From Nitrospirota bacterium (GTDB taxonomy: Bacteria; Nitrospirota; Thermodesulfovibrionia; Thermodesulfovibrionales; Dissulfurispiraceae): a stretch of DNA of 64,000 nucleotides. Below the pieces are notes generated by a model. That model was not told the origin of the DNA. It searched no databases and saw only the letters and a list, made by a program, of their open reading frames with translations. The translations under genes and the position numbers were made by a program. The DNA lies in NCBI GenBank assembly GCA_040752355.1, contig JBFMHE010000010.1:1-64000 (forward strand). Direction: 5' to 3'. Shown here piece after piece: positions 35,401 through 42,708 of this stretch (positions within the stretch are counted from its first letter, which is position 1; each line of letters starts with the position of its first letter).

Positions 35401-36070
35401 GGCGCCGCACCTCATGGACGATGTCATTGACGCGCTGCAGGTTCTGCTTCGACGATTCGAGCTTGGACAGGGCCTCGTTCTTCCTTACCTTGTACTTCAT
35501 CACCCCCGCTACCTCTTCGATGAGGAAGCGCCGGTCCTGCGGCTTCGTATTGATGATTTCCGATACCTTTCCCTGGTCCAGGATCGAATAGCTCTTCACA
35601 TCGAGGCCGGTATCGAGGAAGATATCCTTTATGTCCTTCAGCCGGCACTGCTTCTTATTAAGATAGTATTCGCTCTCTCCCGAGCGGTAGAGCCTGCGGG
35701 AGACGGTGATCTTATCGTCGAGCCCGTTACTTCCTGTAGCATTGGCCGTAGCATTGGTGTTACCGTTGCCGTTGCCATTGCCATTGCCCTCGGGCGGGGC
35801 CCCTCCTTCCAGCTGGGATACGAGGAGCACCACCTCGGCCATCCCCTTCTGCTTGACCGTCGACGACCCCTGGAAGATGACCTCTTCCATCCTCTCGCCG
35901 CGGAGACTTTTGACGCTCTGTTCGCCCAGCACCCACTTGAAGGCATCGACGACGTTGCTCTTGCCGCACCCGTTGGGGCCGACGATGCAGGTGATGCCGC
36001 TGTGAAGACTGAGGACCGTCCGTTCTGCAAATGATTTGAATCCGTTAAGCTCGATCTGTTTAATTCTCAT
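32456..36070 (-). CDS. smc: Chromosome segregation protein SMC
   Basis: 1,204-residue condensin ATPase. N-terminal head with Walker A GPNGCGKSN (31-39); long coiled coil; hinge at about 500-640 (LSDIINAGSAYEQALEAALAEKVNAVI); second coiled coil; C-terminal head with signature LLSGGEKALTSLALLFA and Walker B region LCILDEVDAPLDESN. The start is ATG 36070 (MRIKQIELNGFKSF); a longer in-frame start at 36094 lies upstream of the -10 box. Oddity: an insertion of Gly-Asn repeats at about residues 95-116, between the Walker A helix region and the next beta strand. ScpA/ScpB are not in the window. Confidence 0.95.
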   Translation of the reverse strand: MRIKQIELNGFKSFAERTVLSLHSGITCIVGPNGCGKSNVVDAFKWVLGEQSVKSLRGERMEEVIFQGSSTVKQKGMAEVVLLVSQLEGGAPPEGNGNGNGNGNTNATANATGSNGLDDKITVSRRLYRSGESEYYLNKKQCRLKDIKDIFLDTGLDVKSYSILDQGKVSEIINTKPQDRRFLIEEVAGVMKYKVRKNEALSKLESSKQNLQRVNDIVHEVRRQINSLDRQVKKAERYKRLIEELKGIELRIAKREFLRLSETLRSLEEALERLKEADSSRRGELSTLENQIEVRRIELVGKEKALTELENRLYAKEKGIAESEKQIAVLKAGIENREADILRLANQQNFFDIKKEELSGKSEELKATIASFSTDIAGLQDQLTDRKSALAEIELAIAEKEGEIEDKRRELFSISEQISQRRNELHKFQSSNETLTYRESASLKDMETIRAGITTQEQTLRESEETLRTITARHMDLQAERDRLAEATERLGSEIESARISLAREREALASTTSRLSSLRELTIDKSLQDFLTDSRESIHFSGSVLSDIINAGSAYEQALEAALAEKVNAVILTTIDDIVAAVALIKEKQLGRTPLLYTGFGAEGDAGKAATPGAVTHDALIGRASDFITIENTGLRSTVLEILENIYIVRDLAGALELRKERTLEAAALVTLDGEFIDRDGVIFAGHGKDILKRKREIKELQKTIQEQQETVARIEAGITAATASLAEHRESLRTIESAIIDIEKEISLIGHSLKSHQDDLERKRRKLSFLEGEVASLAAEKESLDRHITAKAEEIGQLERENTALHEGIAVIQNSLSAVKMEYEHARTRLTDLKLSIASYREKMEAFQREEASLARTVEELDQDKENATKEIIEAEQKLKDSGVELERHEEAIKTLVVEVDGMRQERASRKEIIDAEQQALVEQNAVLREIRSALDAVSQELADAASKAVEHRLRLENIESGISQKYGLDIRQEMVEIEGFDPAEDDERVEQLNDKVRDLGPVNLGTIEEYEELKGRYDFLTRQQEDLTLSIAELEEAISRINASTRRKLREAYDALRTHFVEVFTTIFGGGRADLILTDEENILESGLDIIAQPPGKKLQNLNLLSGGEKALTSLALLFAGFLIKPSPLCILDEVDAPLDESNTVRFAGMIRDLAKGTQFIVITHNKTTMESADYLYGITMPEPGVSRAMSLQFAEIEQAG
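35738..35788. repeat. In-frame Gly-Asn hexanucleotide tract in smc
   Basis: Imperfect hexamers (plus strand CCATTG / CCGTTG type) encode (Gly-Asn)5 then TNATANAT in SMC residues 95-112. Units are multiples of three, so slippage would change loop length but keep the frame. Confidence 0.75.
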
Positions 36071-36078
36071 AACCCATA

Positions 36079-36108
36079 ATTGTACGGTGTGCAATGCGAA
36101 AGGGTCAA
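36079..36108 (-). promoter_or_regulatory. Promoter of smc (leaderless)
   Basis: Minus strand: TTGACC (complement of 36103-36108), 18-bp spacer, TACAAT (complement of 36079-36084), 8 nt to the ATG at 36070. Confidence 0.55.
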
Positions 36109-36184
36109 GTCAAAAAACCGTGGAATCGGGAGCTGATATCCACAGCTAATATTTGAATTAATTTTTTTTATTTGACGATTGTTG

Positions 36185-36193
36185 TGCTAAAAT
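36185..36193 (+). promoter_or_regulatory. Candidate extended -10 promoter of dsrAB
   Basis: TGCTAAAAT (TG-n-TAAAAT) at 36185-36193 in an AT-rich region; the leader of about 100 nt carries GAGGAGG before the dsrA ATG. No clear -35. Confidence 0.4.
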
Positions 36194-36292
36194 ATTAGCC
36201 TGTAGTGTTCGGGTCTCTAAAAAAACGTAAAAACCCAACAAAAGTTTAAGCCAATCACTTGTTGCTTAAAAATCACACAAGAGGAGGATTCT

Positions 36293-37477
36293 ATGCCAAA
36301 GAAGTACGACACTCCACTGCTGGACGAGCTGGAAAAAGGTCCGTTCCCTAGCTTCGTTACGGAGATCAAGAAGGCAGCGGCGAAGAACGACATGGCTGCG
36401 GACGAGCTCGGACAGCTCGAAAAGTCATATCGTGACCGGCGCGGCTACTGGAAGCACGGCGGTATCGTCGGCGTCCGGGGGTACGGAGGCGGCGTTATCG
36501 GAAGATATTCGTCACTTCCCGAGCAGTTCCCCAATGTTGCCAACTTCCACACCGTCAGAATCAATTCGACCTCGGCCTTTTTCTACACCTCGAAGTTCAT
36601 CAACGAGATGTGTGATATCTGGGACAAGTACGGAAGCGGCCTTACGAACATGCACGGTTCGACCGGAGACCTGGTCCTCCTCGGCACCAACACCGAAAAC
36701 CTCGAGCCGATCTTCGCCGAGTTTTCGTCCCGCGGATGGGACCTCGGCGGTTCGGGTTCGGCACTGAGAACCCCGAGCTGCTGCGTCGGCCCGGCTCGCT
36801 GCGAGTGGTCGAACATCGATACGCTCGATATCAACTACAGCATCACCCAGGAATGGCAGGATGAAATGCACCGGCCTGCGTTCCCCTACAAGTTCAAATT
36901 CAAGACTGCGGGCTGCGCGGTAGACTGTATCGCCTCCATCGCCCGCGCCGACTGCTCGATCATCGGCACCTGGAAGGGAAAGATCGCCGTTGACCAGAAC
37001 GAGGTCGCCGCGTACGCGAAGAACGGCATGAATATCCAGGAAGAGATCGTGAATATGTGCCCGAGCAAGTGCATGAGCTATGCGGACGGCAAGCTCTCGA
37101 TCAAGGATGAGGACTGCATCCGCTGCATGCACTGTATCGCGAAGATGACCAAAGCGCTGAAGCCGACCGGCGAGAAGGGCGCTACCATCCTCATCGGGAG
37201 CAAGGCCCCCTTCGTTATCGGCGCGACCCTTTCATGGGTCATTGTTCCGTTCATGAAGATGGAGCCGCCCTATGACGAGTTCAAGGACCTTATCAGGAAG
37301 ATGTGGGAGTTCTGGGATGAGCACGGAAAGAACAGGGAGAGAATCGGCGAGCTCATCATCAGAAAGGGCATGAGGGAGTTCCTCGAGTTCATCGGCGTCG
37401 AGCCCCAGCCGCAGCAGGTGAAGGAGCCGAGAAGGGATCCCTTCTTCTTCTGGACCGAAGCTGACTTGCAGAAATAA
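36293..37477 (+). CDS. dsrA: Dissimilatory sulfite reductase alpha subunit
   Basis: 394-residue siroheme/4Fe-4S subunit of DsrAB, which reduces sulfite in the cytoplasm with DsrC as co-substrate. The siroheme/cluster cysteines are visible in [15 protein letters not shown] and [16 protein letters not shown], and an inserted ferredoxin domain has [14 protein letters not shown] then CIRCMHC. The start follows GAGGAGG. It is directly followed by dsrB. The presence of dsrD and absence of dsrEFH/dsrL indicate the reductive branch; the phylogeny cannot be computed here. Confidence 0.97.
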   Translation: MPKKYDTPLLDELEKGPFPSFVTEIKKAAAKNDMAADELGQLEKSYRDRRGYWKHGGIVGVRGYGGGVIGRYSSLPEQFPNVANFHTVRINSTSAFFYTSKFINEMCDIWDKYGSGLTNMHGSTGDLVLLGTNTENLEPIFAEFSSRGWDLGGSGSALRTPSCCVGPARCEWSNIDTLDINYSITQEWQDEMHRPAFPYKFKFKTAGCAVDCIASIARADCSIIGTWKGKIAVDQNEVAAYAKNGMNIQEEIVNMCPSKCMSYADGKLSIKDEDCIRCMHCIAKMTKALKPTGEKGATILIGSKAPFVIGATLSWVIVPFMKMEPPYDEFKDLIRKMWEFWDEHGKNRERIGELIIRKGMREFLEFIGVEPQPQQVKEPRRDPFFFWTEADLQK

Positions 37478-37514
37478 CACATTTACTATACAAATTCAAG
37501 CAAGGAGGAACATC

Positions 37515-38585
37515 ATGGCATTACCGCAGAGAAGAACCGATATAGGTCCCCCGCATTTCAAGGATTTCCTGCCTCCGGTCATCCAGAAGAACTACGGTGA
37601 CTGGAAGCATCACGAAATTCTCAGCCCCGGCGTCATGGTCCACGTGGCGAACAGCGGCGATAAGATATGGTCCGTCAGGGTTGCATCCCCGAGGCTCCTC
37701 AGCACCGATACGCTCAGGGAGTATGCAAAGATCGCCGAGAAGTTCAGCAACGGCTATCTCAGGTTCACCACCAGGCACAATGTCGAGTTCCTCGTCTCGG
37801 ACGAGAAGAACCTCGAGCCGCTCCAGAAAGAGCTGAAGGACAAGAAGTTCATGGCCGGCGGCATCGGCAACAGGATCAGCAACATCGTCCATACCCAGGG
37901 CTGGGTCCACTGCCATTCGGCGGCATCGGACGCCTCCGGCATCGTCAAGGTGCTGATGGACGAGTTCGCCGATTACTTCACCACCAAGTCCACCCCGAAC
38001 AAGGTAAGGCTGGCGGTCGCCTGCTGCGTCAACATGTGCGGCGCGGTCCACTGCTCCGACATCGCCGTCGTGGCGATCCACAGAAAAGTTCCCGTCATTG
38101 ACCACGACAAGGTCAAGAACATGTGCGAGGTCCCCTCGACCATCGCTGCATGCCCGACCGGCGCGATCAGCCCCGACCCGGCGAAGAAGAGCGTCAAGAT
38201 CAAAGAGGACAAGTGCATGTACTGCGGCAACTGCTTCACCGTCTGTCCCCCGATCGAGATCCACGATCCCGAGCATGACGGCGTCGCCATCGTGGTCGGC
38301 GGCAAGGTCGGCAACCTCAGGAGCACGCCGAAGTTCTCGAAGCTCGCTATTCCCTTCATCAAGAACAATCCTCCGCGGTGGCCGGAAGTCACCGCTGCGG
38401 TCAAGAAGATCCTCGACGCCTATGTCGCCGATGCGAAGAAGCACGAGAGGGTCGGCGAGTGGATCGAGAGGATCGGCTGGGAGAAGTTCTTCAAGGTGAC
38501 CGGGCTGCCCTTCACCTTCCAGCACATCGACGACTTCGTCATCGCGCGAGAGACCTTCAGGACCTCCGCGACATTCAAGTGGTAG
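37515..38585 (+). CDS. dsrB: Dissimilatory sulfite reductase beta subunit
   Basis: 356-residue partner of DsrA that contributes the catalytic siroheme site. Motifs: [31 protein letters not shown], then the cluster-binding [14 protein letters not shown] and a ferredoxin insert ([19 protein letters not shown]). AAGGAGG precedes the ATG, 37 bp after dsrA. A strong terminator lies 31 bp after the stop, so dsrD transcription beyond it depends on read-through or another promoter. Confidence 0.97.
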   Translation: MALPQRRTDIGPPHFKDFLPPVIQKNYGDWKHHEILSPGVMVHVANSGDKIWSVRVASPRLLSTDTLREYAKIAEKFSNGYLRFTTRHNVEFLVSDEKNLEPLQKELKDKKFMAGGIGNRISNIVHTQGWVHCHSAASDASGIVKVLMDEFADYFTTKSTPNKVRLAVACCVNMCGAVHCSDIAVVAIHRKVPVIDHDKVKNMCEVPSTIAACPTGAISPDPAKKSVKIKEDKCMYCGNCFTVCPPIEIHDPEHDGVAIVVGGKVGNLRSTPKFSKLAIPFIKNNPPRWPEVTAAVKKILDAYVADAKKHERVGEWIERIGWEKFFKVTGLPFTFQHIDDFVIARETFRTSATFKW

Positions 38586-38616
38586 TTCTGTATACTTGCA
38601 GGTAAAAAAAAGGAGC

Positions 38617-38658
38617 TTGGTAGGTGAGGGGCGACCCCCTCATCTACCAATCCTTTTT
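38617..38658 (+). terminator. Intrinsic terminator between dsrB and dsrD
   Basis: Arms TTGGTAGGTGAGGGG (38617-38631) and CCCCCTCATCTACCAA (38635-38650) make a stem of about 15 bp, followed by TCCTTTTTT. It should limit dsrD transcription relative to dsrAB. Confidence 0.85.
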
Positions 38659-38694
38659 TAGTGATAGTCAAACTACTACAGGAAGGGGTGCACT

Positions 38695-38913
38695 ATGGAA
38701 AAGGAGCAAGTGAAGCAGAAGATTTACGAACTGGTCGAGAAGTCCATGGGCAAGAAGAAACTCAAATCGAGCGACATCCAGAAGACCGTCTCTGCCGAGA
38801 ACAACATCTCGAGGGATGAGGTGAAGGATGCGCTCAAGGACCTCGTAGACGAAGGCAAGCTCATCTATACTTATTTCGGCGGAAGCTTTGTAGAGATTCC
38901 CCCCCAGCAGTAA
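38695..38913 (+). CDS. dsrD: DsrD, activator of sulfite reductase
   Basis: 72-residue winged-helix-like small protein, lysine-rich (KEQVKQKIYELVEKSMGKKKLKSSDIQKTV) and ending TYFGGSFVEIPPQQ. DsrD is found with DsrAB of reductive sulfite/sulfate respirers and of some disproportionators; it has been reported to stimulate DsrAB activity. AGGAAGG lies upstream of the ATG. It is flanked by two terminators and therefore lies in its own expression window. Confidence 0.95.
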   Translation: MEKEQVKQKIYELVEKSMGKKKLKSSDIQKTVSAENNISRDEVKDALKDLVDEGKLIYTYFGGSFVEIPPQQ

Positions 38914-38934
38914 TTTTTCTTTTTTGATTATACG

Positions 38935-38969
38935 AAGGCAGGCCGCGGTATGCGCGGCCTGCCTTTTTC
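38935..38969 (+). terminator. Intrinsic terminator after dsrD
   Basis: Perfect 13-bp stem AAGGCAGGCCGCG (38935-38947) / CGCGGCCTGCCTT (38953-38965), 5-nt loop, then TTTT. Confidence 0.92.
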
Positions 38970-39002
38970 ATCGATCCCTCGCCGGGGGCGTGTGCGATTA
39001 GG

Positions 39003-39008
39003 TATAAT
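39003..39008 (+). promoter_or_regulatory. -10 box 8 nt before cbiA/dsrN ATG
   Basis: TATAAT at 39003-39008; ATG at 39017 is 8 nt downstream. No ribosome site fits, so the message is probably leaderless. Confidence 0.5.
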
Positions 39009-39016
39009 ACAGGGAT

Positions 39017-40504
39017 ATGTCTCCCTATCCACGAGTGACCATCGCCGGCATCAGAGGGGGCGGCGGCAAGACGACGCTCTCGCTGGCGGTCATCGCCGCG
39101 CTGCGCAGGCTGCGGGGCATGGCCGTCACCCCCTTCAAGAAGGGACCCGATTACATCGATGCGGGCTGGCTCTCTTCAGCGGCGCAGCACCCCTGTTATA
39201 ATCTCGATCCCTTTCTCATTTCTAAGGAAAAGGTGCTCGAATCCTTTCTCGCCCACTTCCGGGGCGACGCGGCGGTGATCGAAGGCAATCGCGGGCTCTT
39301 CGACGGCATGGATGCCGAAGGGTCGTACAGCACGGCGGAGCTCTCGAAGCTCCTGCAATCGCCTGTCGTGCTCATCATCGACTGCACCAAGATGACGAGG
39401 ACCGCCGCTGCCGTGGTCCTGGGCTGTATGAGCCTCGACCGGGAGGTGCGGGTCGCCGGCGTGGTGCTGAACCGGATCGCCGGGAGCCGCCACGAATCGG
39501 TGGTCCGTGCGTCGATAGAAAAATACTGCGGCCTGCCGGTGGTCGGCGCCATCCCGAAGCTGCCGGCAGGGGACCTGCCGGAGCGCCACATGGGCCTTAC
39601 GCCCCACCAGGAGCATCCCGATACCGCGAGCGCCCTCCGCCTCGCCGAAGAGGTTGGTGCGAAATACCTCGATATCGATGCTCTCGTCACCATCGCGCGG
39701 AGTGCCGAACCGCTCAACGGCCGTAATGAGTTATGCGTAATGAGTAATGAGGTAAAGGACAAAACCGATGATTTGTCGTCTGCTGCCCATCACGGATCAC
39801 GCGTTACGCATCACGAAATCAAGATCGGCATCATCAGGGATGCGGCGTTCCAGTTCTATTATCCCGAGAACCTCGAAGAGCTCGAGAAGCGGGGCGCGGA
39901 GGTCGTCGACATCAATGCGCTCTCCGATGCCCGCCTGCCGGAGATCGACGCGCTCTATATCGGCGGCGGCTTCCCCGAGACGAATGCCATAGGGCTGGCC
40001 CGCAACGAGGGCTTCAGGAATTCCGTGCGCGCCATGGCCGAGGAGGGGCTTCCGGTTTATGCGGAGTGCGGCGGGCTCATGTTCCTCGGCGAATCTCTCC
40101 TCGTCGGCGGCGCGCAGCATCCCATGGTGGGCATCTTCCCCCTCGCCTTCGCCATGCAGAAGAAGCCCCAGGCGCACGGCTATACCATCGTGGAAGCAGA
40201 CCGGGAAAACCCCTTCTATCCCGTCGGGGCCACGCTGCACGGCCATGAGTTCCACTACTCCGCCGTCATCGGTCTCGGTGAACGGAGTGCGGTGCATACG
40301 GCTTTCGCGATGCGGCGGGGAGAGGGGATCCGCGACAGGCGAGACGGCATGGTGTATAAGAACGTATTCGCGACCTATACCCATATCCATGCCCTCGGCT
40401 CGCCGCTGTGGGCTGATGGCATGATCGCCCGGGCGAAGGCATGGAGAGCGCGCAGGGACCGCGCTGCCATTTCCGGACAACAAGGAGCTGTGCTGAATGA
40501 GTAA
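39017..40504 (+). CDS. cbiA: Cobyrinate a,c-diamide synthase family (CbiA/DsrN)
   Basis: 495-residue glutamine-dependent amidotransferase. The N-terminal dethiobiotin-synthetase-like ATPase domain has the P-loop IRGGGGKTTLS (about 10-20); the C-terminal class I GATase-like domain has YIGGGFPETNA and the nucleophile region VYAECGGLMFLGE, ending with THIHALGSPLWADG. In dsr loci the homologue DsrN is thought to amidate siroheme of DsrAB; CbiA itself amidates cobyrinate. Residues 236-268 are not family sequence: they are encoded exactly by a 99-bp palindromic heptamer element in the interdomain linker. Without it the length (462) fits the family. It overlaps the next gene by 8 bp. Confidence 0.9.
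   Translation: MSPYPRVTIAGIRGGGGKTTLSLAVIAALRRLRGMAVTPFKKGPDYIDAGWLSSAAQHPCYNLDPFLISKEKVLESFLAHFRGDAAVIEGNRGLFDGMDAEGSYSTAELSKLLQSPVVLIIDCTKMTRTAAAVVLGCMSLDREVRVAGVVLNRIAGSRHESVVRASIEKYCGLPVVGAIPKLPAGDLPERHMGLTPHQEHPDTASALRLAEEVGAKYLDIDALVTIARSAEPLNGRNELCVMSNEVKDKTDDLSSAAHHGSRVTHHEIKIGIIRDAAFQFYYPENLEELEKRGAEVVDINALSDARLPEIDALYIGGGFPETNAIGLARNEGFRNSVRAMAEEGLPVYAECGGLMFLGESLLVGGAQHPMVGIFPLAFAMQKKPQAHGYTIVEADRENPFYPVGATLHGHEFHYSAVIGLGERSAVHTAFAMRRGEGIRDRRDGMVYKNVFATYTHIHALGSPLWADGMIARAKAWRARRDRAAISGQQGAVLNE
39722..39820. repeat. Heptamer-iterated palindrome inside cbiA, copy 3
   Basis: Left arm: CGTAATG, AGTTATG, CGTAATG, AGTAATG, AGGTAAA (39722-39756). Right arm: CATCACG, GATCACG, CGTTACG, CATCACG (39788-39815) plus tail AAATC as in copy 1. 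It is exactly 99 bp, starts on a codon boundary (codon 236) and contains no stop, so it adds 33 residues to CbiA. Confidence 0.85.
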
Positions 40505-41531
40505 ATACCCTCCTGAATGCCCCTTTTGCGGACGCGCGGTCGCGCGGCCCGAAGCAACGAAGACCGAGTTCGGCGAAGTGCTGAGCGGCGCCTGCGCCTG
40601 CGGCGCCGTCTATGTGTGCGACCCGACCGGCCACAATACCGGGGAGGCCTACGTGGAGGCCCTCGCCCTCGCGAAAGGCGCCTGGGATATCGGGTCGCTG
40701 AACGATGAGAGCGACTACCGGACTGACGATATCGACTACGATCTGAAGACACACCAGCGGATTTACACCAAAGGGCAGAGCACCCTGTCGGGCAGGCTCA
40801 TCTTCGTGAAGATGGAAGGGCCGGCTGCTGCTGCGGCCCCGGCTGCGGCGTCAGCGCCTGCTCCGGTGAGTGCGGCAGTATCCGAAAGGAGGAGCGGCCT
40901 GAAGATGAAGCAGACCGTACGAAAGCTGCTGGATACCTCGTCTTTGGATGAGATCGTCGCCCTCGCGGCAGAGGACAAGGGCGTCCTGCGCTGGCTCATC
41001 GCTTCGGCCTACGATAAAGAAGAAGTCACGAGCTGGAGGGCCATCGAAGCGATGGGACTTATCTCCCGGCAGCTTTCGAAGACGAGGGCCGAGGTCATGC
41101 GGGATACGGTGAGAAAGCTCCTCTGGTCGATGGGAGAGGAATCGGGAGGCATCGGCTGGAGCGCAGCGGAGATGCTCGGGGAGATCGTCGCGGGCAATCC
41201 CGACAGCTTTACCGATATCGTCCCTATCATCTGGTCGTTCAAGGATGAGCTGATGTTCAGGGCAGGGGTCGTCTGGGCCATGGGAAAGATCGCCCAGGTG
41301 AGGCCCGACCTGGTGCGGTTCGTCGAGCCCGAGCTGCCGGCGCTCCTGGCGGATGAAAATCCCGCGGTGAGGGGATACGCGGTCTGGGTCTGCGGCCTGC
41401 TCGGCTGCGGCAGCGGCCATCTCGCCCGGCTGCTCGACGACCGGAGCACGCTGCCGTTTTATGAGGGGCGTGCTTTGCCGGTGAAGACCGTCGGCGAGCT
41501 GGCCGCTGCCGCATTGCATAAACCTGTCTAA
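40497..41531 (+). CDS. DVU0298-like HEAT-type protein with zinc-ribbon start
   Basis: 344-residue protein. An N-terminal CPFCGRAVARPEATK...CACGAVYVCD segment (CxxC...CxC...C, about 8-45) looks like a zinc ribbon. An Ala/Pro linker (about 104-122) follows, and the C-terminal two-thirds is a helical repeat of HEAT/PBS-lyase type (GGIGWSAAEMLGEIVAGNP; RAGVVWAMGKIAQVRPD; VRGYAVWVCGLLGCGS). Homologues occur in sulfate reducers, the reference being DVU0298, with no assigned function. It overlaps cbiA by 8 bp, so it is co-translated with the siroheme-modifying gene; a role in Dsr assembly is inference. Confidence 0.72.
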   Translation: MSKYPPECPFCGRAVARPEATKTEFGEVLSGACACGAVYVCDPTGHNTGEAYVEALALAKGAWDIGSLNDESDYRTDDIDYDLKTHQRIYTKGQSTLSGRLIFVKMEGPAAAAAPAAASAPAPVSAAVSERRSGLKMKQTVRKLLDTSSLDEIVALAAEDKGVLRWLIASAYDKEEVTSWRAIEAMGLISRQLSKTRAEVMRDTVRKLLWSMGEESGGIGWSAAEMLGEIVAGNPDSFTDIVPIIWSFKDELMFRAGVVWAMGKIAQVRPDLVRFVEPELPALLADENPAVRGYAVWVCGLLGCGSGHLARLLDDRSTLPFYEGRALPVKTVGELAAAALHKPV

Positions 41532-41664
41532 TAAGATTATAATATTATTCTATTTGACCAAAACTCCAATTCTATATTAACTTGATAAGTCATACTGTCA
41601 CTAAATACCATGAAACGGCAGTTGCATTAAACTACATTAAATCAAACAGAAGGAGGACTGCACT

Positions 41665-42000
41665 ATGCCCACTATGGAAATTGCAGGCAAGCAAGTAGAA
41701 GTTGATGAAGACGGTTACATGACCAACCTCGATGAATGGAACAAGGACATCGCGGTTACCATGGCCAAGGGGGACGGGCTCGACCTCACCGATGCCCACT
41801 GGGAAATCATCAACTTCCTGAGGGATTACTACCAGAAATACCAGATCGCTCCCATGATCAAGATCCTCGTCAAGGAGATCGGCAAGGTCATGGGCCCGGA
41901 CAAGGGCAATACGAAGTACCTCTATGAGCTGTTCCCCGACGGTCCTGCAAAACAGGCATGCCGCTATGCAGGACTGCCGAAGCCGACGGGGTGCGTATAA
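41665..42000 (+). CDS. dsrC: DsrC, sulfur-carrier co-substrate of DsrAB
   Basis: 111-residue DsrC/TusE family protein. The two essential C-terminal cysteines are present (CRYAGLPKPTGCV: CysB then penultimate CysA), so it can form the trisulfide that DsrMK reduces. Preceded by GAAGGAGG. It has its own intergenic region (133 bp) with AT-rich promoter-like sequence (TTGACC at 41554-41559; TATATT at 41573) and its own terminator, consistent with independent high expression. Confidence 0.96.
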   Translation: MPTMEIAGKQVEVDEDGYMTNLDEWNKDIAVTMAKGDGLDLTDAHWEIINFLRDYYQKYQIAPMIKILVKEIGKVMGPDKGNTKYLYELFPDGPAKQACRYAGLPKPTGCV

Positions 42001-42013
42001 AGCACCGACGAAA

Positions 42014-42048
42014 AGAGGCAGGAATGTACTTCCTGCCTCTCTTTTTTT
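42014..42048 (+). terminator. Intrinsic terminator after dsrC
   Basis: Perfect 11-bp stem AGAGGCAGGAA / TTCCTGCCTCT with loop TGTAC, followed by CTTTTTTT. Confidence 0.93.
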
Positions 42049-42139
42049 ATCTTACGGAGGTGAGGGGCGCTGAGGGGCATCGCCACCGTACTTCAAGACT
42101 GATAGGGAGATGGTGCCCGGAAGGCGGCCGAAGTTCGCA

Positions 42140-42679
42140 ATGGATTTGACGCAATGGTTATCAGAAAGAAAAGAATCGGTAGTCGGGACCTGGTTTGCCG
42201 CTGCTCTTGAGACCTATCCCTCCGAGACGCAGACCTTTCTCACCACGCAAAAAGACCAATTTCATAACCCGGTGGGGCATACCCTCCGCGAGGGGCTCGA
42301 GGCGATCTTCGACGAGCTCCTCGGCTCGGCCGACTTCGACAAGATCGCCCCTGTCCTGGACAGCATTATAAAGATCCGGGCGCTCCAGGAGGTTCCCCCC
42401 TCCCATGCCGTTGCCTTCGTCTTCGACCTCAAAGGGGTCATCCGCAGAGAGCTGCGGCCGGCGGACCGCACGCCGCGCACCCCGGAAGAACTCGAGGCAT
42501 TCGATACGAAGATCGACGACCTCGCCCTCCGCGCCTTCGACCTCTATATGAAGTGCCGTGAACGGCTCTGCGAGATCAGGTCGAACGAAGTCAGGAACAT
42601 GACCGCGAAGCTCGTCGAGCGGGCAAACGATATATTCGAACGGTATTGTAAGGAATCGAGGGAACAGAAACAACCGTAA
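42140..42679 (+). CDS. RsbRD N-terminal-like domain protein upstream of dsrM
   Basis: 179-residue helical protein of the RsbRD/RsbR N-terminal (globin-like) type: MDLTQWLSERKESVVGTWFAAALETYP, then VGHTLREGLEAIFDELLG. Genes of this type are often found just before dsrMKJOP in sulfate reducers; the function is unknown, with a sensory or partner-binding role inferred. Both ATG 42110 and 42140 are possible; I prefer 42140, which starts at the family motif. It ends 29 bp before dsrM. Confidence 0.75.
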   Translation: MDLTQWLSERKESVVGTWFAAALETYPSETQTFLTTQKDQFHNPVGHTLREGLEAIFDELLGSADFDKIAPVLDSIIKIRALQEVPPSHAVAFVFDLKGVIRRELRPADRTPRTPEELEAFDTKIDDLALRAFDLYMKCRERLCEIRSNEVRNMTAKLVERANDIFERYCKESREQKQP

Positions 42680-42708
42680 CGGTATAAACCATAGAAAGAG
42701 GTGATTCA

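Noticed and set aside
32447..36034. 1,195-codon plus-strand frame opposite smc
   Set aside because: Leu/Glu/Arg/Asp-rich translation without any domain; smc on the minus strand has complete Walker and signature motifs.
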